Positions 50,276 through 59,507 are shown, numbered from the stretch's first letter. The stretch is 64,000 nucleotides of DNA from Streptomyces sp. NRRL S-87 (GCF_000719335.1 NZ_JOGB01000034.1:1-64000); one strand, 5' to 3'. The notes: generated by a model from the sequence alone, not told the origin. Made by a program: numbers and translations.

Positions 50276-50848
50276 TCAGCCCTTGCGCCCGACCATGGCC
50301 AGCAGCCGGGTCTGGGCGTCGGCGCCCGCCGGTATCTCCAGCGGCTCGGCGTACGCGCCGCTCGCGGCGAGCCCGTCGGCGTACGGCGCGATCTCCTTCA
50401 ACGCGAACTCGACCAGCTCCGCCGGTATCCGGTCGTCCGCACCGATGCCGCGGGCCAGATCCCAGGCGTGCACCACGGTGTCGGCGGCGAGCTCCGAGCA
50501 GTACGCGGCCGCCTTGGCGTCCCCGTACGACAGCTTCACGGTCCGCTCCAGCGCGCCGGGCGCGCCGAAGGCGGCGACCGCCCCGGCGGCTCCGCGGTCC
50601 CACGCGTCGGCGGGGTCGTCACCGAGCAGGTCCCCGTCCAGTGCGCCGCCGACCTCGGCGACCGTCAGACCCTCGGTGACCAGCGGGGGAACCCACAACT
50701 GCTCGCCGACGACGTGGTTGACCAGGTCGCGCACGGTCCACTCGGTACAGGGGGTGGGACCGTCCCACTGTTCGGGGCCCACCGCGTGCACGAGGCCGCC
50801 GAAGTACTCGAGCGCCTGCGCGTGCTGGGCCAGCAGCGTGTCTGCCAT
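50276..50848 (-). CDS. TIGR03086-family (DinB-like / maleylpyruvate isomerase N-terminal) metal-binding protein
   Basis: This 190-residue helical protein has the TIGR03086 pattern: QHAQALEYFGGLVHAVGPEQWDGPTPCTEWTVRDLVNHVVGEQLW at the start, with the metal-ligand His in VNHVV, and a DTVVHAWDLARGIG segment carrying the later His. Members are DinB-fold proteins, some thiol-dependent (mycothiol) S-transferases; the reaction of this one is unknown. ATG 50848 is chosen; GTG 50857 would crowd its ribosome site (GAGGAC). Divergent from the methyltransferase gene across 276 bp of C-rich DNA. Confidence 0.82.
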   Translation of the reverse strand: MADTLLAQHAQALEYFGGLVHAVGPEQWDGPTPCTEWTVRDLVNHVVGEQLWVPPLVTEGLTVAEVGGALDGDLLGDDPADAWDRGAAGAVAAFGAPGALERTVKLSYGDAKAAAYCSELAADTVVHAWDLARGIGADDRIPAELVEFALKEIAPYADGLAASGAYAEPLEIPAGADAQTRLLAMVGRKG

Positions 50849-51124
50849 TTCTGCCACGTCCTCACCCGTCCTCACCCGTCCGAACCTGTCCCTACCCGGC
50901 GCCACCTCCCCCTCCCCGGTCCCACCCGTCCCCGGGGGTCCCACGCCTGGCCCACCCCCGCTGCCCACTGTCCTCGCCCCCCGATCACCCTGCCACCCAT
51001 CACCCCAACGCCCTTGCCCCCCTTGCCTGGTGTCCATATATCGAAACGCCTATCTCACGATCCGACATGATCGCGTACGGTGAGGAGCGTCCGAGGGAAC
51101 CACCACAGCGAGGGAGTTGCCGCC

Positions 51125-52042
51125 ATGGGCCACAGCAGCGGCGCGAGCCACAGCAGCAGCGCGCACGACGACCACGAGCAGGACCACCAGCAGGACCACG
51201 AGCAGGACCGGGAGGGGCAGGACGGCCGGGACCGGGAGACCGCGGTCTACACCCACGGCCACCACGAGTCGGTCCTGCGCTCGCACCGCTGGCGCACCGC
51301 CGCCAACTCGGCCGCCTACCTGGTCGGCGAGCTGCGCCCGGGCCTGGACGTCCTGGACGTGGGCTGCGGGCCGGGCACGATCACCGCGGACCTGGCGGAG
51401 CTGGTCGCACCCGGGCGCGTGGTCGCGGTGGACGCCGCGCAGGACGTGGTCGAGCAGGCCCGGGCCCACGTACGGGAACGCGGTCTGGAGAACGTGGAGT
51501 TCGCGGTGGCGGACGTGCACGCGCTGGACTTCCCCGACGACTCGTTCGACGCGGTGCACGCGCACCAGGTGCTGCAGCACGTGGGCGATCCCGTGCGGGC
51601 GCTGGCGGAGATGCGGCGGGTGTGCCGACCGGGCGGGCTGGTCGCGGCCCGGGACGCCGACTACGCGGCGATGACGTGGTTCCCGGCAGTGCCGGCCCTG
51701 GACGCCTGGCAGCGGCTGTACGACCGGGTGGCGCGCGCGAACGGCGGCGAGCCCGACGCCGGGCGGCGCCTGCTGTCATGGGCCCGGGCCGCCGGCTTCG
51801 CGGACGCGGACATCACCTCGACGGCCACGGCCTGGTGCTTCGCCACGCCCGAGGAGCGGACGTGGTGGTCCGAGCTGTGGGCGGACCGTACGACCGCCTC
51901 CTCGTACGCGGCCGTGGCGGTCGCCAGCGGGCACGCCACGCAGCAGCACCTGGCGGAGATCGCCGCCGGCTGGCGGACCTGGGGCGCCGCGCCGGACGCC
52001 TGGTTCTCGGTGCTGAACGGGGAGATCCTCTGCCGGGTCTGA
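51125..52042 (+). CDS. SAM-dependent methyltransferase with His/Asp/Gln-rich N-terminus
   Basis: This 305-residue protein has motif I VLDVGCGPGTITADLAELV (about 75-93), motif II VVAVDAAQDVVEQA, DVHALDFPDDSFDAVHAHQVLQHV, and RRVCRPGGLVAARD, the UbiE/MenG-like pattern. The first 45 residues are an unusual low-complexity run of DHEQDHQQDHEQ-type repeats that could bind metal or simply reflect a tandem DNA repeat (about 51165-51215). GAGGGAG precedes ATG 51125. Upstream, ATATATCGAAACGCC and a GATCCGACATGATC partial dyad (about 51035-51075) are promoter candidates. Confidence 0.88.
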   Translation: MGHSSGASHSSSAHDDHEQDHQQDHEQDREGQDGRDRETAVYTHGHHESVLRSHRWRTAANSAAYLVGELRPGLDVLDVGCGPGTITADLAELVAPGRVVAVDAAQDVVEQARAHVRERGLENVEFAVADVHALDFPDDSFDAVHAHQVLQHVGDPVRALAEMRRVCRPGGLVAARDADYAAMTWFPAVPALDAWQRLYDRVARANGGEPDAGRRLLSWARAAGFADADITSTATAWCFATPEERTWWSELWADRTTASSYAAVAVASGHATQQHLAEIAAGWRTWGAAPDAWFSVLNGEILCRV

Positions 52043-52058
52043 GCACCCGAGGAGCCCG

Positions 52059-52604
52059 TCAGGGCTGCTGGAGCCGGCGGGCGGCCTCGCGCTGGCGGCG
52101 CGTGGCCCCCTTCAGGAAGCGGAGTACGACCTCCAGCTCGTCGGTGTCGAACTCCTCGTAGAGCTCGGCCACTTCGCGGCCCCAGTCCTCGTACAGCGGG
52201 GCCACCTCGGCGAACTTCGCGGGGTTGACCTCGACCAGCACCCGGCGGCGGTCCGTCGGGTGCTTCAGCCTGCGCACGAACCCCTTGGCCTCCAGCCGGT
52301 CGACGAGGCCGGTCACCGAGGCGGGGGCGAGCCCGGAGCGCTCGGCGAGTTCCTTGGCGGTGAGCGGACCGAGGCGTTCGAGCAGGTCGAGGGTCTTGGT
52401 CTCGGTGGCGCCGAGGCCCATCCGGGCCGCGCCCGCCGTGTGGAAGGCGACGGAGGCGGCACTGGAGTCGCGACCCGCCATGTTCAGTTCGGCGATCACC
52501 CGCACCCGGCGGGCGTCGGACCCACCGGAGCCACCGGGCTCACCGGGCTCACCGGGCTCACCGGGCTCACCGGAGCCACCGGACTCGCTGTCGCTGCTCG
52601 TCAT
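52059..52604 (-). CDS. MarR-family transcriptional regulator
   Basis: A 181-residue winged-helix regulator: LGATETKTLDLLERLGPLTAKELAERSGLAPASVTGLVDRLEAKGFVRRLKHPTDRRRVLVEV (about 65-130) is a full MarR core with the DRR wing. An N-terminal Gly-Glu-Pro repeat (GEPGEPGEPGEP) is encoded by a 9-bp tandem repeat at about 52535-52575 and is probably disordered. It is divergent from an MFS exporter with two matching palindromes between, so it is the likely repressor of both. Confidence 0.92.
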   Translation of the reverse strand: MTSSDSESGGSGEPGEPGEPGEPGGSGGSDARRVRVIAELNMAGRDSSAASVAFHTAGAARMGLGATETKTLDLLERLGPLTAKELAERSGLAPASVTGLVDRLEAKGFVRRLKHPTDRRRVLVEVNPAKFAEVAPLYEDWGREVAELYEEFDTDELEVVLRFLKGATRRQREAARRLQQP

Positions 52605-52625
52605 GGACGAAGCCTAGCAATTCAT

Positions 52626-52643
52626 TTCGTTCGGACGAACGAA
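52626..52643. promoter_or_regulatory. MarR operator, site 1
   Basis: TTCGTTCG-GA-CGAACGAA is a perfect 18-bp palindrome 22 bp upstream of the marR start, sharing TTCGTT-N6-AACGAA with site 2. Confidence 0.8.
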
Positions 52644-52676
52644 GGACTTGCGGCGAAGCCTCCTCGGATGCAAATC

Positions 52677-52696
52677 TTTCGTTAGACCGAACGAAA
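52677..52696. promoter_or_regulatory. MarR operator, site 2
   Basis: TTTCGTT-AGACCG-AACGAAA is a 7-bp-arm dyad 48 bp upstream of the MFS start codon. Its centre is 52 bp (about five helical turns) from site 1. Confidence 0.8.
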
Positions 52697-52743
52697 TAAA
52701 CCTCGGCCTTCTCCTCCTTCTCCTCCTCCTTCGGAGCGCAGCC

Positions 52744-54183
52744 ATGACCGCGACCACCCCGCTCGACGCCGCGCCCGCCGCGGCCCTCCACCCCCGCCGC
52801 TGGGCGGCCGCCGTCGTGATGACGGTGGCCGCGCTGATGGACCTCCTCGACGTCACCATCGTCAACGTCGCCGTCCCCTCGATCGGGCGCGACCTCGGTG
52901 CCTCCGAGACCGCCCTGCAGTGGACCGTCTCGGCGTACCTGCTGGGCTTCGCCGCCGTACTGATCGTGTCCGGCCACCTCGGCGACCGCTACGGCCGCCG
53001 GACCCTGTTCCTGGCCGGCACCGCGGGGTTCGGCCTGGCCAGCCTCGGGTGCGGGACCGCCCAGTCGCCCGGGCAGCTGATCGCGGCGCGGGCGGTGCAG
53101 GGCGTGATGGCGGCGGTGCTGATGCCGCAGGTGCTGGGCTCGTTCCGGACGATGTTCCACGGCAAGGAGCGCGGGACGGTGTTCGGGATGTACGGGGCGG
53201 TGGCCGGCTTCGCCTCCGCCGTGGGGCTGCTGCTGGGCGGGCTGCTGACGGACGCGGACCTGTTCGGCTGGGGGTGGCGCTCGGTGTTCCTGGTCAACGT
53301 GCCGGTGGCGCTGGCCACCCTGTTCGCCGCCCTGGTGCTCGTACCCGCGACCCGGGAGCGGGGCGCCGGGCGGCCGGACGTGCTGGGCAGCCTGGTGCTC
53401 GCGGGTGGCCTGGTCGCCGTCGTGCTGCCGCTGGTGCAGGGGCACGCCAACGGCTGGCCGCTGTGGGGCTGGGTCTGCCTGGGCGCCGGTACGGCGGCGG
53501 TCGCCGGCCTGGGCGCACTGGAGGCACGCCGGCGGGGCACGGCCACGGTGCCGCTGCTGCCGGCCCGGGCGTTCCGCCTGGGGGCCTTCTCCTTCGGGGT
53601 CGGAGTCCAACTGCTGTTCTCCGTGGGCCTGCAGGGCTTCTTCCTGGCCTTCGCGATCTGGTTGCAGGGGGGCCAGGGCTACACGCCGCTGCAGGCCGGT
53701 GTGCTGACCGTGGCGTTCTCCGTGGGCGGCTTCCTGACCGCGCCCGCCGCGGACGGGCTCGCGGTCCGCTTCGGGCGGCGGGTGCTGGCCGCGGGCGCGC
53801 TCATGATGGCCGGCGGCTTCGCCTGGGTGTGGCACGCGGTGCACTGGGCACCGGCCGCGCACGCCGGCGCATGGCCGCTGGTGCCGGGGCTGGTGCTGGC
53901 CGGCGCCGGTCTGGGGTTCCTGGTCGTGCCGCTGGTGAACGTGGTCCTCTCGGCCGTACCGGCCGAGATCGCGGGCGGGGCCTCGGGCATCTTCGCGACG
54001 GCCCAGCAGTTCGGCGGGGCGCTCGGGGCGGCCGTGATCGGCACCGTGTTCTTCTCCGGGCTCGGCTCCGGCGGCGCGACGCACGCCCTGTCCGCCGCGA
54101 TGCCGTACGTCGTCGGGGCCTTCGTCCTCTGCGCGGCGCTGTCCACCGCCCTCCCGAAGCGAGCCGTCGCGCCCGACGCGTGA
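52744..54183 (+). CDS. MFS drug-resistance transporter, DHA2 (14-TM) type
   Basis: A 479-residue, 14-segment membrane exporter with the DHA2 motif LMDLLDVTIVNVAVPSIGRDLG in the first helix, motif A GHLGDRYGRRTLFLAG, and the antiporter motif C region GSFRTMFHGKERGTVFGMYGAVAGFASAVGLLLGGLL. It is proton-coupled efflux in the family; substrates cannot be read. ATG 52744 lies after GGAGCGCAGCC. Probably derepressed when the divergent MarR protein binds a ligand. Confidence 0.92.
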   Translation: MTATTPLDAAPAAALHPRRWAAAVVMTVAALMDLLDVTIVNVAVPSIGRDLGASETALQWTVSAYLLGFAAVLIVSGHLGDRYGRRTLFLAGTAGFGLASLGCGTAQSPGQLIAARAVQGVMAAVLMPQVLGSFRTMFHGKERGTVFGMYGAVAGFASAVGLLLGGLLTDADLFGWGWRSVFLVNVPVALATLFAALVLVPATRERGAGRPDVLGSLVLAGGLVAVVLPLVQGHANGWPLWGWVCLGAGTAAVAGLGALEARRRGTATVPLLPARAFRLGAFSFGVGVQLLFSVGLQGFFLAFAIWLQGGQGYTPLQAGVLTVAFSVGGFLTAPAADGLAVRFGRRVLAAGALMMAGGFAWVWHAVHWAPAAHAGAWPLVPGLVLAGAGLGFLVVPLVNVVLSAVPAEIAGGASGIFATAQQFGGALGAAVIGTVFFSGLGSGGATHALSAAMPYVVGAFVLCAALSTALPKRAVAPDA

Positions 54184-54210
54184 CGACCCGCCCCGCCGGG
54201 CGCCCACCGC

Positions 54211-55296
54211 TCAGCGCAGGACGGCCGCCAGCAGGTCGGCGCCCAGCGCCGTCACCTCGGGCGCGTTGAGCGCGTAGCGCACGTACCGGCCGTGCCGGCG
54301 GGCCGTGAGCAGGCCCGCGCGGCGCAGGACGGCGAGGTGGCGGGAGACCTCCGGGGGCGAGAGCTCCCAGGCGTGGGCCAGCTCACCGGTGGTCTGGGGA
54401 CTGCGGGCCAGGGTGCGCAGCAGCCGCAGCCGCACCGGGTGCGCCAGCGCCTCGAGCCGGAGCGCGACCGTCTCCAGCGGCACCGGGGCCGCCGGTGCCG
54501 CTTCGGCCACGGGGTACTGCACGACGGGCTGCCATCCGGGTGCGTGGACCGCCACCAGGTGCGGGCGGCCGAAGACGCTGGGGATGAACGTGACACCCGT
54601 GCCGCGGGCGGAGGTCGCCTTGTCCTGCAGCTTGTCCACGACGACGCAGTCGCCGTCCGGCGTCAGGCCGACCGCTCCGGAGACCGAGGCGAGCGCCGCC
54701 CCGAGCCCCTGACGCTTCAGCAGGTCGTTCTTCACCCGCAGGTCGGCGGCGAGTTGCCCGGCGACGTCCCTCCACGCGTCGTCGAAGAACGCCGCCGCGC
54801 ACTCCTCGAGGGTGCGGCGCACCCGGGCCCGTACGGCGGCCGGGTCCGCGAGCAGCCGCTCCGCGAAGGCCTCCTGGCGGGCGCCGCGGGCCTGCGCGAC
54901 GTCGAGGGCCCGTTCGCGGGCGGCGGCGTCGGTGAGCGGCGAGCGGGCGCCGAAGTGGACCCGGCTGCTGCCGCAGGTGGTGACCAGCGCGGCGGTCACG
55001 TACGTCTCGTCGTCGATCCGGTCCACGTCGTCCAACTCCTCGGCGAGGGTGGGCCGGGGCCGGGCCGGGATCAGGAAGTCGGCCTGCGAGGAGCGCCAGA
55101 GGAACTCCGCCTCCCGCAGCCGCTCGGCGAGCTCGGGCCGCAGTCCGGTCCGGACGTCCGCGGCCCAGCGGGCGTGCTCCGGGTGGTGCCCGGGTTCGGC
55201 CAGCACGTGCAGCATCGCGGTCAGCTCCGCCAGCGCGGAGGCGGCGAACCGCACGCCCTCGGGCGGCAGGCCGCGGATGTCGATCCTCAGGCTCAT
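54211..55296 (-). CDS. DUF5937 plus ArsR-type HTH transcriptional regulator
   Basis: This 361-residue protein has a long N-terminal region (about 1-270, starting RIDIRGLPPEGVRFAASALAELTAMLHVLAEPGHHPEHARWA) of the type seen in actinomycete DUF5937 regulators. A C-terminal winged helix (about 280-355: ALAHPVRLRLLRTLARSPQTTGELAHAWELSPPEVSRHLAVLRRAGLLTARRHGRYVRY) belongs to the ArsR family. No metal-binding Cys pair is evident. It is divergent from a second MFS gene across 134 bp containing a strong palindrome, so it likely controls that exporter and itself. Confidence 0.88.
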   Translation of the reverse strand: MSLRIDIRGLPPEGVRFAASALAELTAMLHVLAEPGHHPEHARWAADVRTGLRPELAERLREAEFLWRSSQADFLIPARPRPTLAEELDDVDRIDDETYVTAALVTTCGSSRVHFGARSPLTDAAARERALDVAQARGARQEAFAERLLADPAAVRARVRRTLEECAAAFFDDAWRDVAGQLAADLRVKNDLLKRQGLGAALASVSGAVGLTPDGDCVVVDKLQDKATSARGTGVTFIPSVFGRPHLVAVHAPGWQPVVQYPVAEAAPAAPVPLETVALRLEALAHPVRLRLLRTLARSPQTTGELAHAWELSPPEVSRHLAVLRRAGLLTARRHGRYVRYALNAPEVTALGADLLAAVLR

Positions 55297-55368
55297 CCCG
55301 CCATCATCACCCGCACGGCCATCCGGCCATCCGGCCATCATCACCCGCCCCGCCGGCCGGCGGCGGCG

Positions 55369-55393
55369 CCGGTTGACGGAGTTCGTCAACCGG
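55369..55393. promoter_or_regulatory. Operator/promoter between ArsR-type regulator and MFS gene
   Basis: GGTTGACG-GAGTT-CGTCAACC (55371-55391) with CC and GG flanks makes 10-bp arms. It includes a TTGACG -35-like hexamer on the plus strand, so repressor binding would block the MFS promoter. Confidence 0.78.
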
Positions 55394-55430
55394 CGTGCCC
55401 GGCCCGGCGGTCGGCCGCAGGTTCGACGCC

Positions 55431-56672
55431 ATGGAGACCACGACCACCACGATCCGGGCCCGCGCCCTCGCCCTCGTCCGGGCTTCCGGAGGCCCCCGCT
55501 ACGCCGTCGCGCTGGCCGTGGACGCCCTCGGCACCGGCCTGCTGCGGCCCTTCCTGCTGCTCTACGGCGTGACGGTGCTCGGGCTGTCCGCACCGGCCAC
55601 CGGAGCGGCCATGACGGGCGGTATCGTCGCCGGGCTGGCGTGCATGCCCGCGGTGGGCCGCTGGCTGGACCGGGGCGCGCGCAGCACGGTCGTGGCGGCG
55701 GCGATGCTGGTGCGGGTGCTGGGTGTGGCGGTGCTGCTGGCCACCCCCGCGGGGTGCGTCTGGCCGTTCGCGGCGGCGGCGCTCTTCCTCGGCATCGGCA
55801 ACCAGGCCTGGCCGGCCGCCCACGCGGCCCTCGTCGCCACCGTCACCCACGGCCGGGACCGCGATGCCGCGCTCGCCGCCGGCCGGGCCCTGCGCAACGC
55901 CGCCCTGGGCGTGGGCGCACTGCTGGCCACCGCCTGCCTGGCGGGCGGCACGACCGCGCTGCGGGCGCTGGCGGCCGTCACGGGGCTCGCCTACCTCACC
56001 GCCGCGGCGCTGGCGGGTTCGGTCCGCCTCCGTGCCCGGCCGGCCGCGGGCCCGGCCGCGGGCGGTGACGACGGGCGGCCGCCCCGGATGGGCGCGCTGC
56101 TGGCCGCGAACGTCGTCTACGTCTTCTGCCTCAACGTCCCCGAGGTCGCCCTCCCGCTGGTCCTGGTGACGCAGCTGCACGCCTCCCCGGTCTGGTCGGC
56201 GGCGGTCTTCGTGGCCAACACCGTGCTGGTGGTCACCCTGCAGGTCCCGGTCACCGTGCTCATGTCCCGCTTTCCCCGGCGGACCACGCTGGCCCTGGCC
56301 GGCGGGCTGCTCGCCGCGTCCTACCTCGGCTTCCTGGCGGCCACGTCGCCGGGGCCCGGCCGGGGCGCCCCGGCCGTCGCCGCGGTGTCCGTGGTCTGCA
56401 CGCTCGGCGAGATCGTCTACGCGGGCAGCGCCACCGCGCTGGTCACGGCCCTCGCCCCGGCCCGGGTCCTGGGCCGGGCAGTGGCCCGCTTCGAGCTGTC
56501 CTCGGGGTTCGGCCTCGCCGTCTCCCCCGCCGTCATCACCACCCTGGCCCCGTACGGCCCGGCCGCCCTCTGGGGCACACTCGCCGCCACGACCCTGGTG
56601 TCCGCCGCAGCCGTCGCACCGCGCCCGTCCGACGCGGCCGACCCGCCGGCCGCGACGCCGGAGGTCCCGTAA
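55431..56672 (+). CDS. MFS transporter (12-TM)
   Basis: A 413-residue membrane protein with 12 hydrophobic segments and the MFS-like GRWLDRGARSTVV loop between helices 2 and 3. Members paired with DUF5937/ArsR regulators are putative efflux pumps. ATG 55431 is chosen on the start of the hydrophobic pattern; the ribosome site (GCAGG) is weak. Substrate is unknown. Confidence 0.85.
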   Translation: METTTTTIRARALALVRASGGPRYAVALAVDALGTGLLRPFLLLYGVTVLGLSAPATGAAMTGGIVAGLACMPAVGRWLDRGARSTVVAAAMLVRVLGVAVLLATPAGCVWPFAAAALFLGIGNQAWPAAHAALVATVTHGRDRDAALAAGRALRNAALGVGALLATACLAGGTTALRALAAVTGLAYLTAAALAGSVRLRARPAAGPAAGGDDGRPPRMGALLAANVVYVFCLNVPEVALPLVLVTQLHASPVWSAAVFVANTVLVVTLQVPVTVLMSRFPRRTTLALAGGLLAASYLGFLAATSPGPGRGAPAVAAVSVVCTLGEIVYAGSATALVTALAPARVLGRAVARFELSSGFGLAVSPAVITTLAPYGPAALWGTLAATTLVSAAAVAPRPSDAADPPAATPEVP

Positions 56673-56810
56673 GCGGGCCGGTTCCGGCGCGGCGGAGAGC
56701 TTGCCTACGGCGGAGAGCCCGCGTACGGCGTGCGGATGGCCGAGACCGCCCGCTGCGCCGGGTGCGGGGGTACGACGGGCGCCCCCGTCGCCTCACGCCC
56801 CCCTGCCGCC

Positions 56811-58781
56811 TCACGGCCGCATGCGGAAGTCGTACTCCGGTGGCACCGGGTCGGCGGACAGCAGGGCCCACTGGTCGGAGAGGCACTCGTCGCCCTCCCG
56901 CAGGTCGGCCACCTCGAACCCCTCGTCGAACACGGCGCGGGCCGCGTCGATCCGGCCCTCCGCCAGCAGCAGCCGCGATTCCAGCAGCCGGAACCGGCCG
57001 CGCGCCCGGACCTCTGCCGGCAGTCGCGACCACACGGCCCGGGCCGGAACCGGGCGGCCCGCCGCGAGCTGGGCCGCGAGGGCCTCGCGGCCCAGGGCGG
57101 CCAGGGCGGCGACCCACGCCGGGCCGCCCCGGCTCTCCTCGCACAGGTCCGCGAAGGCCTCCTCGTACCGCTCCGCCGCCCTCTCCGCCTGCCCGGCCAG
57201 CTCGTCCGCGACCGCGAGGCAGCGCAGCAACGGCCAGCGCGAGGGCGCCAGTTCGAGCCCGCGCTCCCAGCTGCGCACCGCCTGAGCCACGTCGCCCGCG
57301 TGCCACTGCGCCACGCCCAGGTGGTACTCGGTCAGGGGGTCGGCCGGAGCGGTCTCCAGCATGTCCCGCCAGTGCGGGGCCACCAGGCTGGGTCCCGGCG
57401 GCACCACTCGGCGCGGTACCGGGAAGACCCCGGTACGCAGCAACTCCAGCCAGGGCGACTGCTGGTCGTCCAGCCCCGCCTCCTCGAAGGGGGTGCCGGG
57501 CAGCTTCAGCCCGGCGCGCAGCACCTCCAGCGCGCCCCAGCCGGACCCCACCACGAGACGCTCCTCCGGCTCCCGGTCGGCGTACGGGCGCCAGGCCGCG
57601 TACGCGGCGTCGACGTCGGCCCGCGGCAAGGCGGCCGCGAGCCGTCCGGCCACCTCCGCGCGGGCCGCCCCCCAGTCCGCGCCGTGCACCGCCGCCGGGT
57701 CGGCCGCCAGCGGCCCGTACGCCTCCAGCCAGCTGAACTCCCCGCCCGCCTCCAGCCGGACGTGTTCGAGCTGGGTACGCGCGAGGCCGGCCTGGATCTC
57801 GGCGTAGCCGGGGGTCCCCGGCTCGGTGAGCCACTCCTGCCAGCGCCGGCCGCCGCTCCCGGAGCCCCAGACGAACAGCTTGCGGCCGCGCAGCGCCCCG
57901 GTGGAGGTCTGCACGAGCCCGTGCCCGGCACCGTCGAGCGAGGCGATCCACGGCCGGTCCCCGCGCGGCAGCTCGTAGAAGTAGTCGGCGGGGTACGCGC
58001 CGCGCAGCGGGTACGTCCGGTCGGCGCCCTCCCACTCGGGCACCGGGACCCGGCGCAGGGTGCGCTCGTAGCCGAAGTGCCAGGCCTCGTCGGCGGGGGC
58101 GAGGACACGGGTCCCGGCGTCCTCGGGGACGGCGATGTTGGACCACCAGTAGACGGGGGCGGGCCGCTCGTGCGGGTTGCGGATCCGTACGCCGACGTAG
58201 AGGAAGGCGGAATCCTCCGGCAGCCACAGGTCCACCTGGAAGGGCAGGTCGCGCAGCCGCTCCCACTCCCACAGCCGCAGCATCACCCCGCCGTCCGGCG
58301 CGGGCACGAGGGCGGTGTGCAGCGTGGCGCAGGACAGGGTGGTGTGGCCGGTGGCGCCGATGTTCCACTCGATGCCACCGGAGAACCAGGCGCCGTTGAG
58401 GGCGAAGGCGGCGGGCTGGAACACCGGGTTCCGGTACAGCAGTTCGCGCTCGGAACCGTCCGCGGCCTTGGCGACCAGCGAGTGGACCCGGCCGCCGAGC
58501 TCCGGCAGCACGGTTGCGCGCAGCCGCCCGTTCTCGAGGACCACCGCCTCGAACTCCCGCTCCGACCGCCGCCGTTCGTACCCGTCCCGGATCCGCACCG
58601 GGAGCACCCCGCGCAGCGGCTCGTACCCGATCTGGCGCGCCATGTCGCGCGGCAGACCGGACCGCGCGCGCTCGTCGAGCACGTGCACCTCGTCGAGGCC
58701 GCGCAGGGCGGGCAGCGGGTTCTCCGGGCCGAGCGGGGCGGCGGGCAGGACGAGTACGGCACGTCGGACGGTCGTGGCCAA
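56811..58781 (-). CDS. DUF5107 protein with TPR-like C-terminal half
   Basis: Residues about 20-330 form a DUF5107 beta-rich domain resembling galactose-mutarotase-like sugar-binding folds (VLENGRLRATVLPELGGRVHSLVAK, FSGGIEWNIGATGHTT, PVYWWSNIAVPED). About 450-640 is helical TPR-like repeats (DPLTEYHLGVAQWHAGDVAQAVRSWERGLEL, RLLESRLLLAEGRIDAARAVFDEGF). The 656-residue protein starts at TTG 58781 with GTGAGG 6 nt upstream. A carbohydrate-related role is plausible from the fold. It is the last gene on this strand before the MFS unit. Confidence 0.82.
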   Translation of the reverse strand: MATTVRRAVLVLPAAPLGPENPLPALRGLDEVHVLDERARSGLPRDMARQIGYEPLRGVLPVRIRDGYERRRSEREFEAVVLENGRLRATVLPELGGRVHSLVAKAADGSERELLYRNPVFQPAAFALNGAWFSGGIEWNIGATGHTTLSCATLHTALVPAPDGGVMLRLWEWERLRDLPFQVDLWLPEDSAFLYVGVRIRNPHERPAPVYWWSNIAVPEDAGTRVLAPADEAWHFGYERTLRRVPVPEWEGADRTYPLRGAYPADYFYELPRGDRPWIASLDGAGHGLVQTSTGALRGRKLFVWGSGSGGRRWQEWLTEPGTPGYAEIQAGLARTQLEHVRLEAGGEFSWLEAYGPLAADPAAVHGADWGAARAEVAGRLAAALPRADVDAAYAAWRPYADREPEERLVVGSGWGALEVLRAGLKLPGTPFEEAGLDDQQSPWLELLRTGVFPVPRRVVPPGPSLVAPHWRDMLETAPADPLTEYHLGVAQWHAGDVAQAVRSWERGLELAPSRWPLLRCLAVADELAGQAERAAERYEEAFADLCEESRGGPAWVAALAALGREALAAQLAAGRPVPARAVWSRLPAEVRARGRFRLLESRLLLAEGRIDAARAVFDEGFEVADLREGDECLSDQWALLSADPVPPEYDFRMRP

Positions 58782-58943
58782 GGCAACCTCACCTTCGTGG
58801 GTGCGGGCCGCCGTGCGCTCCGGCGCGCCCCACGGTCATGGAACACGCCCTGACGGGTCCTCACCAGGGTCTCAGCGCCCCACGATTGGGCAAAACCGTC
58901 GCCGGTGTGAGCCGGTGGTCCGGACGCCCCTCCCCCGCCTCCC

Positions 58944-59507
58944 TCAAGCGCGTCGCGTCGCGCGCATCTCCTGCGTGAGCGCCCACCGCTCGTGGTCGCG
59001 CCAGGCGCCGTCGATGCGCAGGAAGTCCGGTGAGAAGCCCTCCCGCCGGAAGCCGCGGCCGCGCACGAGGGCGAGGGAGGCGGCGTTGTCGGGCTGGATG
59101 TTGGCCTCGAGGCGGTGCAGGCCGAGCGGCCCGAACGCATGGTCGACGACCAGCTCCATGGCCTCGGCGAAGAGCCCCCGGCCGGCCGCGTGCGCGAAGG
59201 CGCCGTAGCCGAGCGCCCCGCTCTGGAACCCGCCCCGCACGATGTTGTTGATGTTGATGAAGCCGGCGACGGGCCCGAGGGCCGAGCCGTCCGCCGCCGC
59301 CTCGCACACCAGGAACCCGGCCCGCGTGTCGTCGGCGATCATCCGCTTCGCGTACTCCTCGTACGCCTCGGCCGTATCCGGCGGGAACAGCCACGGACGG
59401 TGCAGCTCACGGCTCTCGCGGACCCGCGCGGTGAACTCGGCGCCGTCCTCCAGCCGGTAGCGGCGCAGCACCGCCCGCGTGCCCCGGGCGATCAAGAGAT
59501 CGGACAT
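58944..59507 (-). CDS. GNAT-family N-acetyltransferase (RimJ/RimL-like)
   Basis: The 187-residue product has the RimJ-like opening LRRYRLEDGAEFTARVRESRELHRPWL, central VAGFININNIVRGGFQSGALGYGAFAHAAGRGLFAEAMELVVDHAF (acetyl-CoA loop region), and HRLEANIQPDNAASLALVRGRGFRREG, a diagnostic GNAT segment. It probably acetylates an amino-terminal or small-molecule amine. It starts 27 nt after the S9 peptidase stop on the same strand, so is probably co-transcribed. Confidence 0.9.
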   Translation of the reverse strand: MSDLLIARGTRAVLRRYRLEDGAEFTARVRESRELHRPWLFPPDTAEAYEEYAKRMIADDTRAGFLVCEAAADGSALGPVAGFININNIVRGGFQSGALGYGAFAHAAGRGLFAEAMELVVDHAFGPLGLHRLEANIQPDNAASLALVRGRGFRREGFSPDFLRIDGAWRDHERWALTQEMRATRRA

